DNA from: JBCCFX01 sp039029515
Lineage (GTDB): Bacteria; Planctomycetota; Phycisphaerae; Phycisphaerales; SM1A02
Length of the DNA: 13,515 nucleotides
Direction: 5' to 3'
NCBI GenBank assembly: GCA_039029515.1
Contig: JBCCFX010000103.1
Span: forward strand, 1 to 13,515
Shown: piece by piece, positions 6,851-13,307 of the stretch
Layout: each line of letters opens with the position of its first letter
Numbering within the stretch: position 1 is the stretch's first letter
Program-made: the position numbers and the translations under genes
Notes under the pieces: generated by a model
Told to the model about the DNA's origin: nothing
Database searches by the model: none
Seen by the model: the letters and a program-made list of their open reading frames with translations, nothing else

Positions 6851-7909
6851 TCAGCCATCCATGACGAAGTCCGTATACGGTTGATCGCGCAACAGAACGT
6901 GCTCCCAATAATGTTGCACGGGACGCTCTTGCCGATTGCGTTCGATGCGCCGTTCCAGGCTTCGTAATGAGGCACGTCGCTCCTTGTCGAGCGTATCGTC
7001 ATCTGTTGCATCCAATGCATCGCGATGCGCTTCAATCGACGCCAGAAGCACGAGATACTCAGCGTGCAGCGCTCGTTGTGTCGTACGCCACGGTGCGAAT
7101 CCGGCATCTGCGATGAGATTCCGCTCAAAGACCACGACTTCCGCCAGCGCGCTTCGGCACACGGCCGCAAGTTCAGGTCGCTCGCGCATGTCATGCAGCA
7201 AGCTCAGCACCGGTGAATCGAGTTCATCCGAGATCAACCGATGGTTGATATGCATGTCGACCAGATGCGCTGCGATCACGCCGCCCAGTTCCGCATCGGC
7301 GCATGTCGCGCCGAGAATGCGACCAACTTCCCACGCGCGGTGGTCCGATGCATGATGCAACAGGATGGCCATGATGGTTCGTGCGCTGAATTGACTCTCG
7401 CGCGCCAACGCATCGATCAAATCGCTTCGGACATCCGTCCACGAGGTCAACATGTCCGGACCGATACGATCGCCGATGCGCGGCAGTTGCGTGTCCTTCA
7501 CAATCGACTCGAACGCGAGTGCATCCAGAAACGTCGAATCGTCTGGCAGCCACACCTCGATCGTGCCCCATGTCGTCTCGCCATTGGTCTGACGGGTCGG
7601 CATGTCAATCGCGCGACGAAGTCGGTTGTCGTAGTCCGCAGCATCGCTTGCGTACGCCATGCGAATCCACAGCACTCGGGCGATGAAGTTGCCGTAGGCA
7701 AACGGATCGTGTTCATCCCGAAGGACTTCCAGAAGTCCGAGCCGGTCGTTGTCGGGGAGCGCCAGCGCCTCGGCTCGCGCCGCCCGATACGCCGCATCGG
7801 TCTCGACGATCAGCCGCTCCCGCAGCGCGAACAGATCTGCCGCCGACGCGGTCTGCACGCCATGCGGGACCAGAAGTATCAACAGAATGACCGCCGGGAA
7901 GCGGAGCAT
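6851..7909 (-). CDS. Secreted or periplasmic protein of unknown function
   Basis: I do not recognise this 352-residue protein. A signal peptide is clear: MLRFPAVILLILLVPHGVQT followed by ASA, with likely cleavage after A23. There is no lipobox. The mature part is almost wholly helical and strongly charged, with repeating Leu/Ala-rich segments (LIVETDAAYRAARAEALALP, TIMAILLHHASDHRAWEVG, VCRSALAEVVVFERNLIADA). They could form an alpha-solenoid or helical-bundle scaffold, but I cannot identify a repeat family. The C-terminus contains an Arg-rich coiled-coil-like helix (SLRSLERRIERNRQ). ATG 7909 is preceded on the minus strand by GGGGGA at good spacing, and the signal sequence begins there. An in-frame upstream start near 7936 would put nine residues before it. 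The gene is divergent from the M20 amidohydrolase and converges on the GGQ gene with 3 bp between stops. Confidence 0.85.
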   Translation of the reverse strand: MLRFPAVILLILLVPHGVQTASAADLFALRERLIVETDAAYRAARAEALALPDNDRLGLLEVLRDEHDPFAYGNFIARVLWIRMAYASDAADYDNRLRRAIDMPTRQTNGETTWGTIEVWLPDDSTFLDALAFESIVKDTQLPRIGDRIGPDMLTSWTDVRSDLIDALARESQFSARTIMAILLHHASDHRAWEVGRILGATCADAELGGVIAAHLVDMHINHRLISDELDSPVLSLLHDMRERPELAAVCRSALAEVVVFERNLIADAGFAPWRTTQRALHAEYLVLLASIEAHRDALDATDDDTLDKERRASLRSLERRIERNRQERPVQHYWEHVLLRDQPYTDFVMDG

Positions 7910-7953
7910 CGCGCATCCCCCATGTGCCAGGAACAACCTTCACACCATCAACG

Positions 7954-7981
7954 TCGACATCCTCGATTTGTTGCCTACGAT
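7954..7981 (+). promoter_or_regulatory. Candidate sigma70-like promoter of the M20D gene
   Basis: TCGACA (7954-7959, five of six to TTGACA), a 16-bp spacer and TACGAT (7976-7981, four of six to TATAAT) lie in the 80-bp divergent spacer 7910-7989. Initiation 7-9 bp after the -10 would fall at 7988-7990, on the ATG of the downstream gene. That would give a leaderless or nearly leaderless mRNA, in keeping with the absence of a ribosome binding site before 7990. Confidence 0.4.
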
Positions 7982-7989
7982 GTTCGGCT

Positions 7990-9201
7990 ATGAACACCAT
8001 CAGCGCCATCACCACCGAACGCCTCCGCGCCCTCATCGCCGAGGAAGTCGACCACCTCACCGCCGTCCGCCATGACCTTCACGCCCATCCCGAACTTGGC
8101 TATGCCGAGCATCGGACATCTGGTGTTGTGCAGCGTGAACTCGACGCGGCCGGCGTGTCTTATGTCCCGGGCGTCGCTCGCGGGACCGGCGTGATCGGCC
8201 ACCTGCCCGGCGAAGACAATCACGCGACCGGCCTTCGCGCCGATATGGACGCCCTGCCCATCGTGGAGGAAACCGGTCTCGATTACGCCTCCACGACGCC
8301 CGGCTGCATGCATGCCTGCGGTCACGATGGCCACACGACGATTCTCCTCGGTGCGGCCCGCGTGCTCTCACGCATTGCGGCCGAGACGCCACTCCCGCGA
8401 CCGGTCACATTCTGTTTCCAGCCCGCCGAGGAAGGTGGAGCCGGCGGCCGCGCGATGGTTGAAGACGGGTGCCTTGATGGCTCGAAGATCGGCCCTGCCG
8501 TCTCGCACATGTTTGGCCTCCACGGTTGGCCGCAATTCGAACTCGGTACGGTCTCGACCCGACCCGGCCCGATGCTCGCGGCTGCCGACATGTTTGAAGT
8601 CGAGATCCGTGGCACCGGCGCGCATGCGGCGTACCCGCATGTCAGCCATGACCCGATCGTCTGTGCGGCCACCATGATCAGCGCGGCCCAGCAGCTCGTC
8701 TCACGCGGTGTTGATCCCCTTGATTCCGCCGTTGTCTCGATCACCAAGATCAATGGCGGCACCGCGCACAACATCATCCCGCAGTCCGTATCGCTGCTCG
8801 GCACAGTTCGCACGCTGCAGGAAGAGACCAAACGCACGATCGTGGCCCGCCTGCACGACATTGTTGAACACACCGCTCGTGCGCACGGCTGTACCGGCTC
8901 ACTCAAGTATCACGACGGGTATCCCGTCACGAAGAACGACAGCGGCGCCGTGGACATCTTCAACCGCATCGCCGTCGAAGCGTTGGGTGAGTCCCGAGTT
9001 CCGCTGCTCGAACAGCCAGTGATGGGCGGCGAGGACTTCTCGTTCTACTGCCATCAGGTGCCGTCGTGCTTTTTCGCCCTCGGTCTCCGACCGGAAACCG
9101 CCGACGAAATGCCCGACCTGCACCAGCCGACATTCGATTTCAATGACGATGCCATTCCCGTCGGCGTTGAGATGTTCTGCCGCCTCGCACTCCGAAACTG
9201 A
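7990..9201 (+). CDS. M20D-family amidohydrolase (N-acyl-amino-acid / hippurate hydrolase type)
   Basis: M20D metallo-hydrolases (HipO/AmaA/ILR1 type) cleave the amide bond of N-acylated amino acids with a two-metal centre in the cytoplasm. The 403-residue protein is of normal length. It shows RHDLHAHPELGYAE (27-40), LRADMDALPI (82-91), the metal ligands C110 and H112 in MHACGHDGH, E147-E148 in FQPAEEGGAGG, H178 in GLHGWP, and H378 in the C-terminal PDLHQPTFDFND. The small dimerisation domain lies between (FEVEIRGTGAHAAYPH, 202-217, and NGGTAHNIIP, 255-264), and GGEDFSFY (346-353) is present. Substrate cannot be told from sequence; hippurate, acetyl-amino acids or a peptidoglycan-derived amide are all possible. 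ATG 7990 is used. An in-frame GTG at 7924 would add 22 residues unlike the family and would cover the predicted promoter. nhaA follows after a 90-bp gap in which I see no hairpin terminator. Confidence 0.94.
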   Translation: MNTISAITTERLRALIAEEVDHLTAVRHDLHAHPELGYAEHRTSGVVQRELDAAGVSYVPGVARGTGVIGHLPGEDNHATGLRADMDALPIVEETGLDYASTTPGCMHACGHDGHTTILLGAARVLSRIAAETPLPRPVTFCFQPAEEGGAGGRAMVEDGCLDGSKIGPAVSHMFGLHGWPQFELGTVSTRPGPMLAAADMFEVEIRGTGAHAAYPHVSHDPIVCAATMISAAQQLVSRGVDPLDSAVVSITKINGGTAHNIIPQSVSLLGTVRTLQEETKRTIVARLHDIVEHTARAHGCTGSLKYHDGYPVTKNDSGAVDIFNRIAVEALGESRVPLLEQPVMGGEDFSFYCHQVPSCFFALGLRPETADEMPDLHQPTFDFNDDAIPVGVEMFCRLALRN

Positions 9202-9291
9202 CGCATTCGCAACTGATCCGGGGTTCGACGCCGATACAGGTTCTGTTACCGGCGACGCCATCTCGGCACCAACACGGAACTCCTTGTCACC

Positions 9292-10656
9292 ATGGCACAC
9301 CGACCGCAATCCGTCCTCTCTCGCAACGCGCCGATCGATAAGCTCGTCGGTCCGTTCCAGCGCTTCACGCAGCTCGAAGCCGCGGGCGGCATCGTGCTCA
9401 TCATCTTCACGGTGATCGCGCTCGTCTGGGCGAACAGCGCATGGGCGCAGTCCTACATGGACTTGTTCTCAACCAAGTTCACCGTTGGCGTCGAGAGCTT
9501 CAAGATCTCCAAGCCCGTGCTGCTCTGGGTGAACGATGGTCTGATGGCGATCTTCTTCTTTGTCGTCGGACTGGAAATCAAACGCGAACTGCTTGTCGGC
9601 GAACTCTCCTCGCCGCGGAAAGCCGCCGTCCCGCTCTTCGCCGCCATCGGTGGCATGCTCGTACCCGCTGCGATTTTTGCGGCGATCAACTGGAACAAGC
9701 CCGGCATCAACGGCTGGGGCGTGCCGATGGCGACCGACATTGCATTTGCGGTCGGCGTTCTCGCGCTGCTCGGCTCGCGCGTCCCCATCGCACTCAAGGT
9801 CTTCCTCACCGCGCTCGCCATCGTCGATGACCTTGGTGCCGTGATGGTCATCGCGATCTTCTATACGGAACAGATCAACATGACGGCGATCGCCGTGTCC
9901 GGCGGCGTTCTCGTGATCCTCACAGCGATCAACCTGCTTGGCGTTCGACGCCCGGTTGTCTACATCGCGCTCGGCCTCGTCCTCTGGGTCGCTGTGCTCA
10001 AGTCAGGCGTTCATGCCACGATTGCCGGCGTGGCTTTGGCCATGACCATCCCCGCCACCATGCGCATCTCCGGTGATCGTTTCCTCACCGTCATTCGAGA
10101 CGCGGTGTCCAAGTTCGAATCTGCTGCACATCGCGGCGAGAACATCGCGAAGAATCAGGATCGCCAGGCTGCAGTCGCGCACCTCGAAGAAGCATGCGAA
10201 GCGGTGCAACCGCCGCTGCTCCGTCTTGAGCATGCGCTGCTGCCGTTTGTCGCATTCGTCATCATGCCGATCTTCGCGCTCGCCAACGCCGGCGTACCTT
10301 TGGGTGAAGGTCTTATGTCGGCGCTGAAGAACCCGATTGCATACGGCATTGCGCTTGGTCTGTTCTTCGGCAATCAGATCGGCATCACCGGACTGACCTG
10401 GATCGCGGTCAAGACCGGCATCGGCTCACTTCCTGCAGGCGTGAACTGGCGGATGATTCATGGCGCCAGCGCACTCGCCGGCATCGGATTCACAATGTCA
10501 CTCTTCATTGCCGGCCTTGCATTCGACGATCCTGCGATGCTCGATGTCGCCAAGATCGGCATTCTGCTCGGATCGCTCATCAGCGGCATGTTCGGACTGA
10601 TCGTCCTGATGATGGCGCTGCGTGGCACGGATGCACACGAGGCCGCGCCGGCGTAA
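9292..10656 (+). CDS. nhaA: Na+/H+ antiporter NhaA
   Basis: NhaA is an inner-membrane electrogenic antiporter that expels Na+ or Li+ in exchange for protons at high pH or salt. The 454-residue product has about twelve hydrophobic segments starting near residue 29 (AAGGIVLIIFTVIALVWANS). The ion-site aspartates are visible: D149 in MATDIAFAVGVLALLG (E. coli D133) and D179-D180 in ALAIVDDLGAV (E. coli D163-D164). LEHALLPFVAFVIMPIFALA (312-331) and GIGFTMSLFIAGLAF (397-411) are further hallmarks. It is about 65 residues longer than the E. coli protein. Most of the excess is a charged cytoplasmic insertion at about 258-308 before the LEHALLPF helix, which is seen in many NhaA proteins outside the enterics. 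ATG 9292 lacks a good ribosome binding site. The preceding 90 bp shows no clear promoter. No nhaR-like regulator is adjacent. Confidence 0.97.
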   Translation: MAHRPQSVLSRNAPIDKLVGPFQRFTQLEAAGGIVLIIFTVIALVWANSAWAQSYMDLFSTKFTVGVESFKISKPVLLWVNDGLMAIFFFVVGLEIKRELLVGELSSPRKAAVPLFAAIGGMLVPAAIFAAINWNKPGINGWGVPMATDIAFAVGVLALLGSRVPIALKVFLTALAIVDDLGAVMVIAIFYTEQINMTAIAVSGGVLVILTAINLLGVRRPVVYIALGLVLWVAVLKSGVHATIAGVALAMTIPATMRISGDRFLTVIRDAVSKFESAAHRGENIAKNQDRQAAVAHLEEACEAVQPPLLRLEHALLPFVAFVIMPIFALANAGVPLGEGLMSALKNPIAYGIALGLFFGNQIGITGLTWIAVKTGIGSLPAGVNWRMIHGASALAGIGFTMSLFIAGLAFDDPAMLDVAKIGILLGSLISGMFGLIVLMMALRGTDAHEAAPA

Positions 10657-10660
10657 ACCG

Positions 10661-10700
10661 CGCTGAGACATGTGTCATGGATTGACCGAATCACTCAGCG
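10661..10700. terminator. Inverted repeat between convergent nhaA and FHA genes
   Basis: CGCTGAG (10661-10667) and CTCAGCG (10694-10700) are perfect 7-bp arms around a 26-bp loop. The pair covers nearly the whole gap between the two stops and includes the FHA stop codon. It could act as a bidirectional transcription stop or RNA end. The long loop and absence of a T-tract make it a weak intrinsic terminator candidate. Confidence 0.25.
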
Positions 10701-11066
10701 AATGAGCGTGCTCTTGCCGCGCTCACCGCGCTTGTGGTAGTTCGCCATCGCGGATTCGCGGTCCTCGAAGTTCTGCGTTGAGAACATGACCTTCGACTTC
10801 CCGATCTCGATGATGTCGCCATCGACCAGGGTGACATCCGCACCGATCGTTCGGCCATTGATCAGCGTGCCGTTCGCGGACTTCATGTCGATCGCGTGGA
10901 ACGACTCGTCTCCGGCATCGAAGCGAATCTGCACGTGCTTCCGCGAGACCAGCTCGTCGGTGATCTGAATCGGCACGCCTTCATCACGGCCAAGCACTGT
11001 GGTGCGCTTCCCCAGCGGGTAGTAATCACCTTCGTTCGGACCAGAAACAACAAGAAGAGATGCCAT
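10695..11066 (-). CDS. Stand-alone FHA-domain protein
   Basis: The 123-residue protein is essentially one forkhead-associated domain, a module that binds phosphothreonine peptides. The conserved binding residues are present: G26-R27 in TVLGRDEG, S41-R42-K43-H44 in LVSRKHVQIRFD, and N65-G66-T67 with N70-G71 in SANGTLINGRTI. A 25-residue basic tail (residues 99-123, ending GKSTLIR) follows. No catalytic or membrane domain is attached, so it probably works as an adaptor for a Ser/Thr kinase pathway or a secretion or cell-envelope complex encoded elsewhere. ATG 11066 is preceded by GGGGAG 8 nt upstream. It converges on nhaA and is divergent from the rplK operon, so it shares the 437-bp spacer with the rplK promoter. 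I see no kinase or phosphatase gene nearby. Confidence 0.93.
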   Translation of the reverse strand: MASLLVVSGPNEGDYYPLGKRTTVLGRDEGVPIQITDELVSRKHVQIRFDAGDESFHAIDMKSANGTLINGRTIGADVTLVDGDIIEIGKSKVMFSTQNFEDRESAMANYHKRGERGKSTLIR

Positions 11067-11213
11067 GATTCATACTCCCCACAGCGGGCGAAATCTGTCC
11101 GCACGACCCCGGTCACTTCCGGCGTCGTACCGATTCATTGTGTATCCACGTCACCAACGCCGCAAGGGGCGAACGGCCGCGTTCAGCCATTCCCGGCCGT
11201 GATGATCTTCGAA

Positions 11214-11318
11214 TGACCGATGGCGAGTGGCGGTTGGCGGTTGGCGGTTGGACGGAACGTATTGCCAATCCCGAATCCCCAAGCCCTCATCCCTCATCCC
11301 TCATCCGTCATGGCCCAT
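11214..11318. repeat. Heptanucleotide repeat tract, 15 in-phase units
   Basis: The stretch can be cut into fifteen consecutive 7-bp units without a gap. Three perfect TGGCGGT copies (11228-11248) are preceded by TGACCGA and TGGCGAG and followed by TGGACGG. A changeover follows (AACGTAT, TGCCAAT, CCCGAAT, CCCCAAG), then three perfect CCCTCAT copies (11284-11304), CCGTCAT and GGCCCAT. The left half is G-rich and the right half C-rich on the plus strand. Heptamer tracts like this recall the short tandem repeats (STRR) of filamentous cyanobacteria. Peptides such as GGWRLAVGG and PHPSSLIPH, which arise by reading through, are familiar from spurious translations in other bacteria. The repeated GG-C-GG-TT spacing might allow a two-tier G-quadruplex. 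Confidence 0.8.
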
Positions 11319-11327
11319 GGCTTCCTG

Positions 11328-11355
11328 TTGCCATCTGCTCTGCCTCCGCTACACT
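11328..11355 (+). promoter_or_regulatory. Probable sigma70 promoter of the rplK operon
   Basis: TTGCCA (11328-11333, five of six to TTGACA), a 16-bp spacer, and TACACT (11350-11355, four of six to TATAAT). The predicted start near 11362 gives a leader of about 142 nt before rplK. It is the best -35/-10 pair I found in the window and sits where the operon needs one. The heptad tract ends 9 bp upstream of the -35. Confidence 0.55.
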
Positions 11356-11422
11356 GTGCGGCTCGCGCCAGTTCGGCCCTTGCCGGGCTGGTTCCATCCA
11401 AGACCGAATGCACCACGTTGTC

Positions 11423-11448
11423 CCGGATCGACTTGGCCCCAGATCCGG
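11423..11448 (+). promoter_or_regulatory. Hairpin in the rplK leader
   Basis: CCGGATC (11423-11429) and GATCCGG (11442-11448) form a perfect 7-bp stem with a 12-nt loop inside the predicted rplK leader, 55 nt before the start codon. A weaker hairpin is possible upstream near 11368-11391 (CCA-GCCC / GGGC-TGG). In E. coli, L1 represses this operon by binding the rplK leader, so autoregulation here is plausible. I could not match a specific L1-binding motif. Confidence 0.35.
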
Positions 11449-11486
11449 ATGACCGCCGCACCATCCGGTGTGTCGGCAGACCGCGT

Positions 11487-11498
11487 GGGAGGTAGGAG
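11487..11498 (+). promoter_or_regulatory. rplK: Tandem Shine-Dalgarno sequences before rplK
   Basis: GGGAGG (11487-11492) and AGGAG (11494-11498) lie side by side, 11 and 5 nt before the ATG at 11504. They fix the rplK start and suggest strong initiation, in contrast to the weak sites before tsaD, nhaA and the M20D gene. Confidence 0.8.
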
Positions 11499-11503
11499 AC
11501 ATC

Positions 11504-11929
11504 ATGGCCAAGCAGATTGAAAAGCAATTTAAGATCATGGCCCCCGGCGGAACTGCCACCCCCGGACCGCCGCTCGGCCCCGCCCTCGGTGCGGCTGGCT
11601 TCAACCCCGGCCAGTTCATCCAGGCCTTCAACGAACGAACCAAGGAACTCGGCGGCAAAGTCGTCGGGTGCGTGGTCACGGTCTACAACGACCGATCGTT
11701 CGACTTCCAGATCAAGTCCTCCCCCGCCTCGGCGCTCATCAAAGAGGCCGCCGGGATCGACAAGGGCTCCGGCGAACCGCACGTCAACAAGGTCGGCACG
11801 ATGACCTGGGACCAGTGCAAGGCCATTGCTCAGGAGAAACTCGAAGATCTGAATGCCAACTCTGTGGAGAACGCGGCGCACATGATTGCCGGCACCGCGC
11901 GTTCCATGGGCGTCACGGTGGAGGGCTGA
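11504..11929 (+). CDS. rplK: 50S ribosomal protein L11
   Basis: L11 binds the GTPase-associated region of 23S rRNA at the base of the L7/L12 stalk, where it helps factor-dependent GTP hydrolysis and is the target site of thiostrepton-type antibiotics. The product has 141 residues, as usual (E. coli 142). The proline-rich N-terminal switch PGPPLGPALGAAGFNPGQF (20-38) and the C-terminal RNA-binding domain (SSPASALIKEAAGIDKGSGE, 72-91; NANSVENAAHMIAGTARSMG, 117-136) are intact. It is the first gene of the operon here. rplA starts 4 bp after the stop, with its ribosome binding site GGAGGG inside the last rplK codons, so the two genes are probably translationally coupled. Confidence 0.98.
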   Translation: MAKQIEKQFKIMAPGGTATPGPPLGPALGAAGFNPGQFIQAFNERTKELGGKVVGCVVTVYNDRSFDFQIKSSPASALIKEAAGIDKGSGEPHVNKVGTMTWDQCKAIAQEKLEDLNANSVENAAHMIAGTARSMGVTVEG

Positions 11930-11933
11930 ACCC

Positions 11934-12617
11934 ATGCGACGAATGAACAAACGCACCAAGGCGAACGCAGAACTCGCGCTGAAGTCCGAAGGACCTCAGT
12001 CCGTCGAGGATGCGATCAAGATCGTCAAGCAGTTCAAGGGACCAAAGTTCGATCAGTCCGTTGAAGTCTGCATCCACCTCGGCATCGATCCTCGCCAGGC
12101 TGACCAGCAGCTCCGTGGTTCGATCAGCATGCCCAACGGCATCGGCAAGTCCGCCCGCGTCATCTGCTTCTGCCAGGATGACAAGGTCGACGCGGTCAAG
12201 GCTGCAGGTGCAGTCGAGGCCGGCGGCGAAGAACTCGTCAAGAAGGTGTCCGACGGCTGGTTCGATTTCGATATCGCCGTCGCCTCGCCGGACATGATGC
12301 GCGTCGTCTCCGCCCTCGGCCGTGTCCTCGGTCCCAAGGGCCTGATGCCATCGCCGAAGGCTGGCACCGTCACCCCTGACGTCGAGACTGCGGTCAAGGA
12401 ATACACCGCGGGTAAGGTCGGCTACCGCAATGACGATGGTGGCAACATCCACTGCGTCATAGGCAAGATGAGCTTCGCCGACAACGACCTCAAGGAGAAC
12501 CTCGAGTACTTCCTCGAGCACGTGGAAAAGATCCGCCCCGCCGCAGCGAAGGGTCTGTACATCAAGAAGTGCGTCATCAGCGGCACGATGACTCCGGGCG
12601 TTCATATCAGCATCTGA
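11934..12617 (+). CDS. rplA: 50S ribosomal protein L1
   Basis: L1 forms the mobile L1 stalk at the E site that helps release deacylated tRNA. In many bacteria it also represses its own operon by binding the mRNA. The 227-residue product (E. coli 234) contains the family signature SPDMMRVVSALGRVLGPKGL (118-137) followed by MPSPKAGTVTPDV. The end of domain I, IKKCVISGTMTPGVHISI, is also intact. ATG 11934 is favoured over ATG 11943 because GGAGGG (11920-11925) lies 8 nt upstream of it. rplJ follows after 13 bp. Confidence 0.98.
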   Translation: MRRMNKRTKANAELALKSEGPQSVEDAIKIVKQFKGPKFDQSVEVCIHLGIDPRQADQQLRGSISMPNGIGKSARVICFCQDDKVDAVKAAGAVEAGGEELVKKVSDGWFDFDIAVASPDMMRVVSALGRVLGPKGLMPSPKAGTVTPDVETAVKEYTAGKVGYRNDDGGNIHCVIGKMSFADNDLKENLEYFLEHVEKIRPAAAKGLYIKKCVISGTMTPGVHISI

Positions 12618-12630
12618 GTGGAGCGACACC

Positions 12631-13173
12631 ATGAGCAAGCCAATCAAAGAAATGATGGTCGCGGACTATGAGCGTCGCTTCGGAGAGCTGGAAGGCGCCC
12701 TCGTCATCGACATTCGCGGCATTGAAGCCAACGACAACAACGACATGCGTATGAGCCTTGAAGAGAAGGACATTCGCGTCACCGTCGTCAAGAACACGCT
12801 CGCCCGCAAGGCATTCGAAGGCACGTCTCTCGAAGGCCTTGGCGACTTCCTTACCGGTCCGTGCGCCATCGCATGCGGCGGCGACTCTGTCGTCAACGTC
12901 GCTCGCGAAGTCGTCGCGTGGGCCAAGAAGGTTGAGCTCCTTGAACTCAAGGGTGCAATCCTCGACGGTACGCCGTTCGCAGGCGCCGCCGGCGTGAAGC
13001 AGCTCAGCGAATTCCCGACCAAGGAAGAAGCACAGGCCAAGGTCGTCCAGCTCGTTCTCTCACCTGCCGGCAATCTCGTCGGTGCGGCAAAGGGGCCGGG
13101 CGGTGCCGTGATGGGCATCGTGAAGGAAATCGAGGAACGCCTCGACAAGGGCGAGACCATCGCCAAGGTATGA
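12631..13173 (+). CDS. rplJ: 50S ribosomal protein L10
   Basis: L10 (P0) anchors L7/L12 dimers to the ribosome as the base of the stalk. The 180-residue protein has the expected N-terminal rRNA-binding domain (ALVIDIRGIEAND, VTVVKNTLARKAFEG, FLTGPCAIA) and a C-terminal helix (GIVKEIEERLDKGE) for L12 dimers. The number of dimers cannot be judged reliably by eye. GGAG at 12620-12623 sits 7 nt before ATG 12631. With only 13 bp between rplA and rplJ there is no room for a separate L10-binding leader, unlike E. coli, where a long rplA-rplJ spacer carries a promoter and the L10 site. Confidence 0.97.
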   Translation: MSKPIKEMMVADYERRFGELEGALVIDIRGIEANDNNDMRMSLEEKDIRVTVVKNTLARKAFEGTSLEGLGDFLTGPCAIACGGDSVVNVAREVVAWAKKVELLELKGAILDGTPFAGAAGVKQLSEFPTKEEAQAKVVQLVLSPAGNLVGAAKGPGGAVMGIVKEIEERLDKGETIAKV

Positions 13174-13180
13174 CACCACA

Positions 13181-13202
13181 CCGACGCGCTGCGGCGCGTC
13201 GG
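13181..13202 (+). promoter_or_regulatory. GC-rich hairpin after rplJ
   Basis: CCGACGCG (13181-13188), loop CTGCGG, and CGCGTCGG (13195-13202) make a perfect 8-bp stem beginning 7 bp after the rplJ stop. No T-run follows, so full termination is unlikely. A processing site, a stabilising 3' end for upstream mRNA or partial attenuation between rplJ and rplL is more plausible. Confidence 0.55.
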
Positions 13203-13251
13203 GTTGACAACGAGACACATTCAGGCATCCGACTGGCCCCTCGGGGTTAAA

Positions 13252-13267
13252 CACGACGCGGGTCGTG
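13252..13267 (+). promoter_or_regulatory. Second hairpin before rplL
   Basis: CACGAC and GTCGTG form a perfect 6-bp stem closed by a GCGG tetraloop, 40 nt upstream of the rplL start and 49 nt after the first hairpin. A short CCC-CTCG-GGG element lies between the two hairpins at about 13237-13246. Together the 134-bp rplJ-rplL spacer looks structured, possibly to raise or separate rplL expression, since L7/L12 is needed in multiple copies per ribosome. Confidence 0.5.
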
Positions 13268-13307
13268 CCTCTCGGATGATGAACCGTTCAGATTGGAGTT
13301 CGACACC

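Larger units (their letters stand above)
11067..11503. other. 437-bp gene-free region between FHA gene and rplK
   Basis: In order it holds about 147 bp of unassigned sequence upstream of the FHA gene, the heptanucleotide tract (11214-11318), the rplK promoter (11328-11355) and a roughly 140-nt rplK leader with a 7-bp hairpin and tandem ribosome binding sites. Frames open across it are short and change periodicity with the heptads, so I call no gene. No tRNA is recognisable, and neither secE nor nusG is present. Confidence 0.75.

Noticed and set aside
10667..10676. GACA-TG-TGTC mini-palindrome after nhaA as a terminator
   Set aside because: Four-base arms with a two-base centre and no T-run; too small to support a terminator call.
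11138..11495. Several short plus-strand frames (about 90-105 codons) upstream of rplK
   Set aside because: All three frames give the same style of peptide through the 7-bp repeats, which is what a repeat tract rather than a gene produces; they also cover the rplK promoter and leader.
11913..12647. 244-codon minus-strand open frame opposite rplA
   Set aside because: Antisense to a certain ribosomal protein gene; composition is that of a mirror frame (Leu/Asp/Val-rich, no motifs).
13204..13209. Exact TTGACA -35 hexamer in the rplJ-rplL spacer
   Set aside because: No acceptable -10 lies 15-18 bp downstream (the sequence there is around CATCCGA), so I do not call an rplL promoter.
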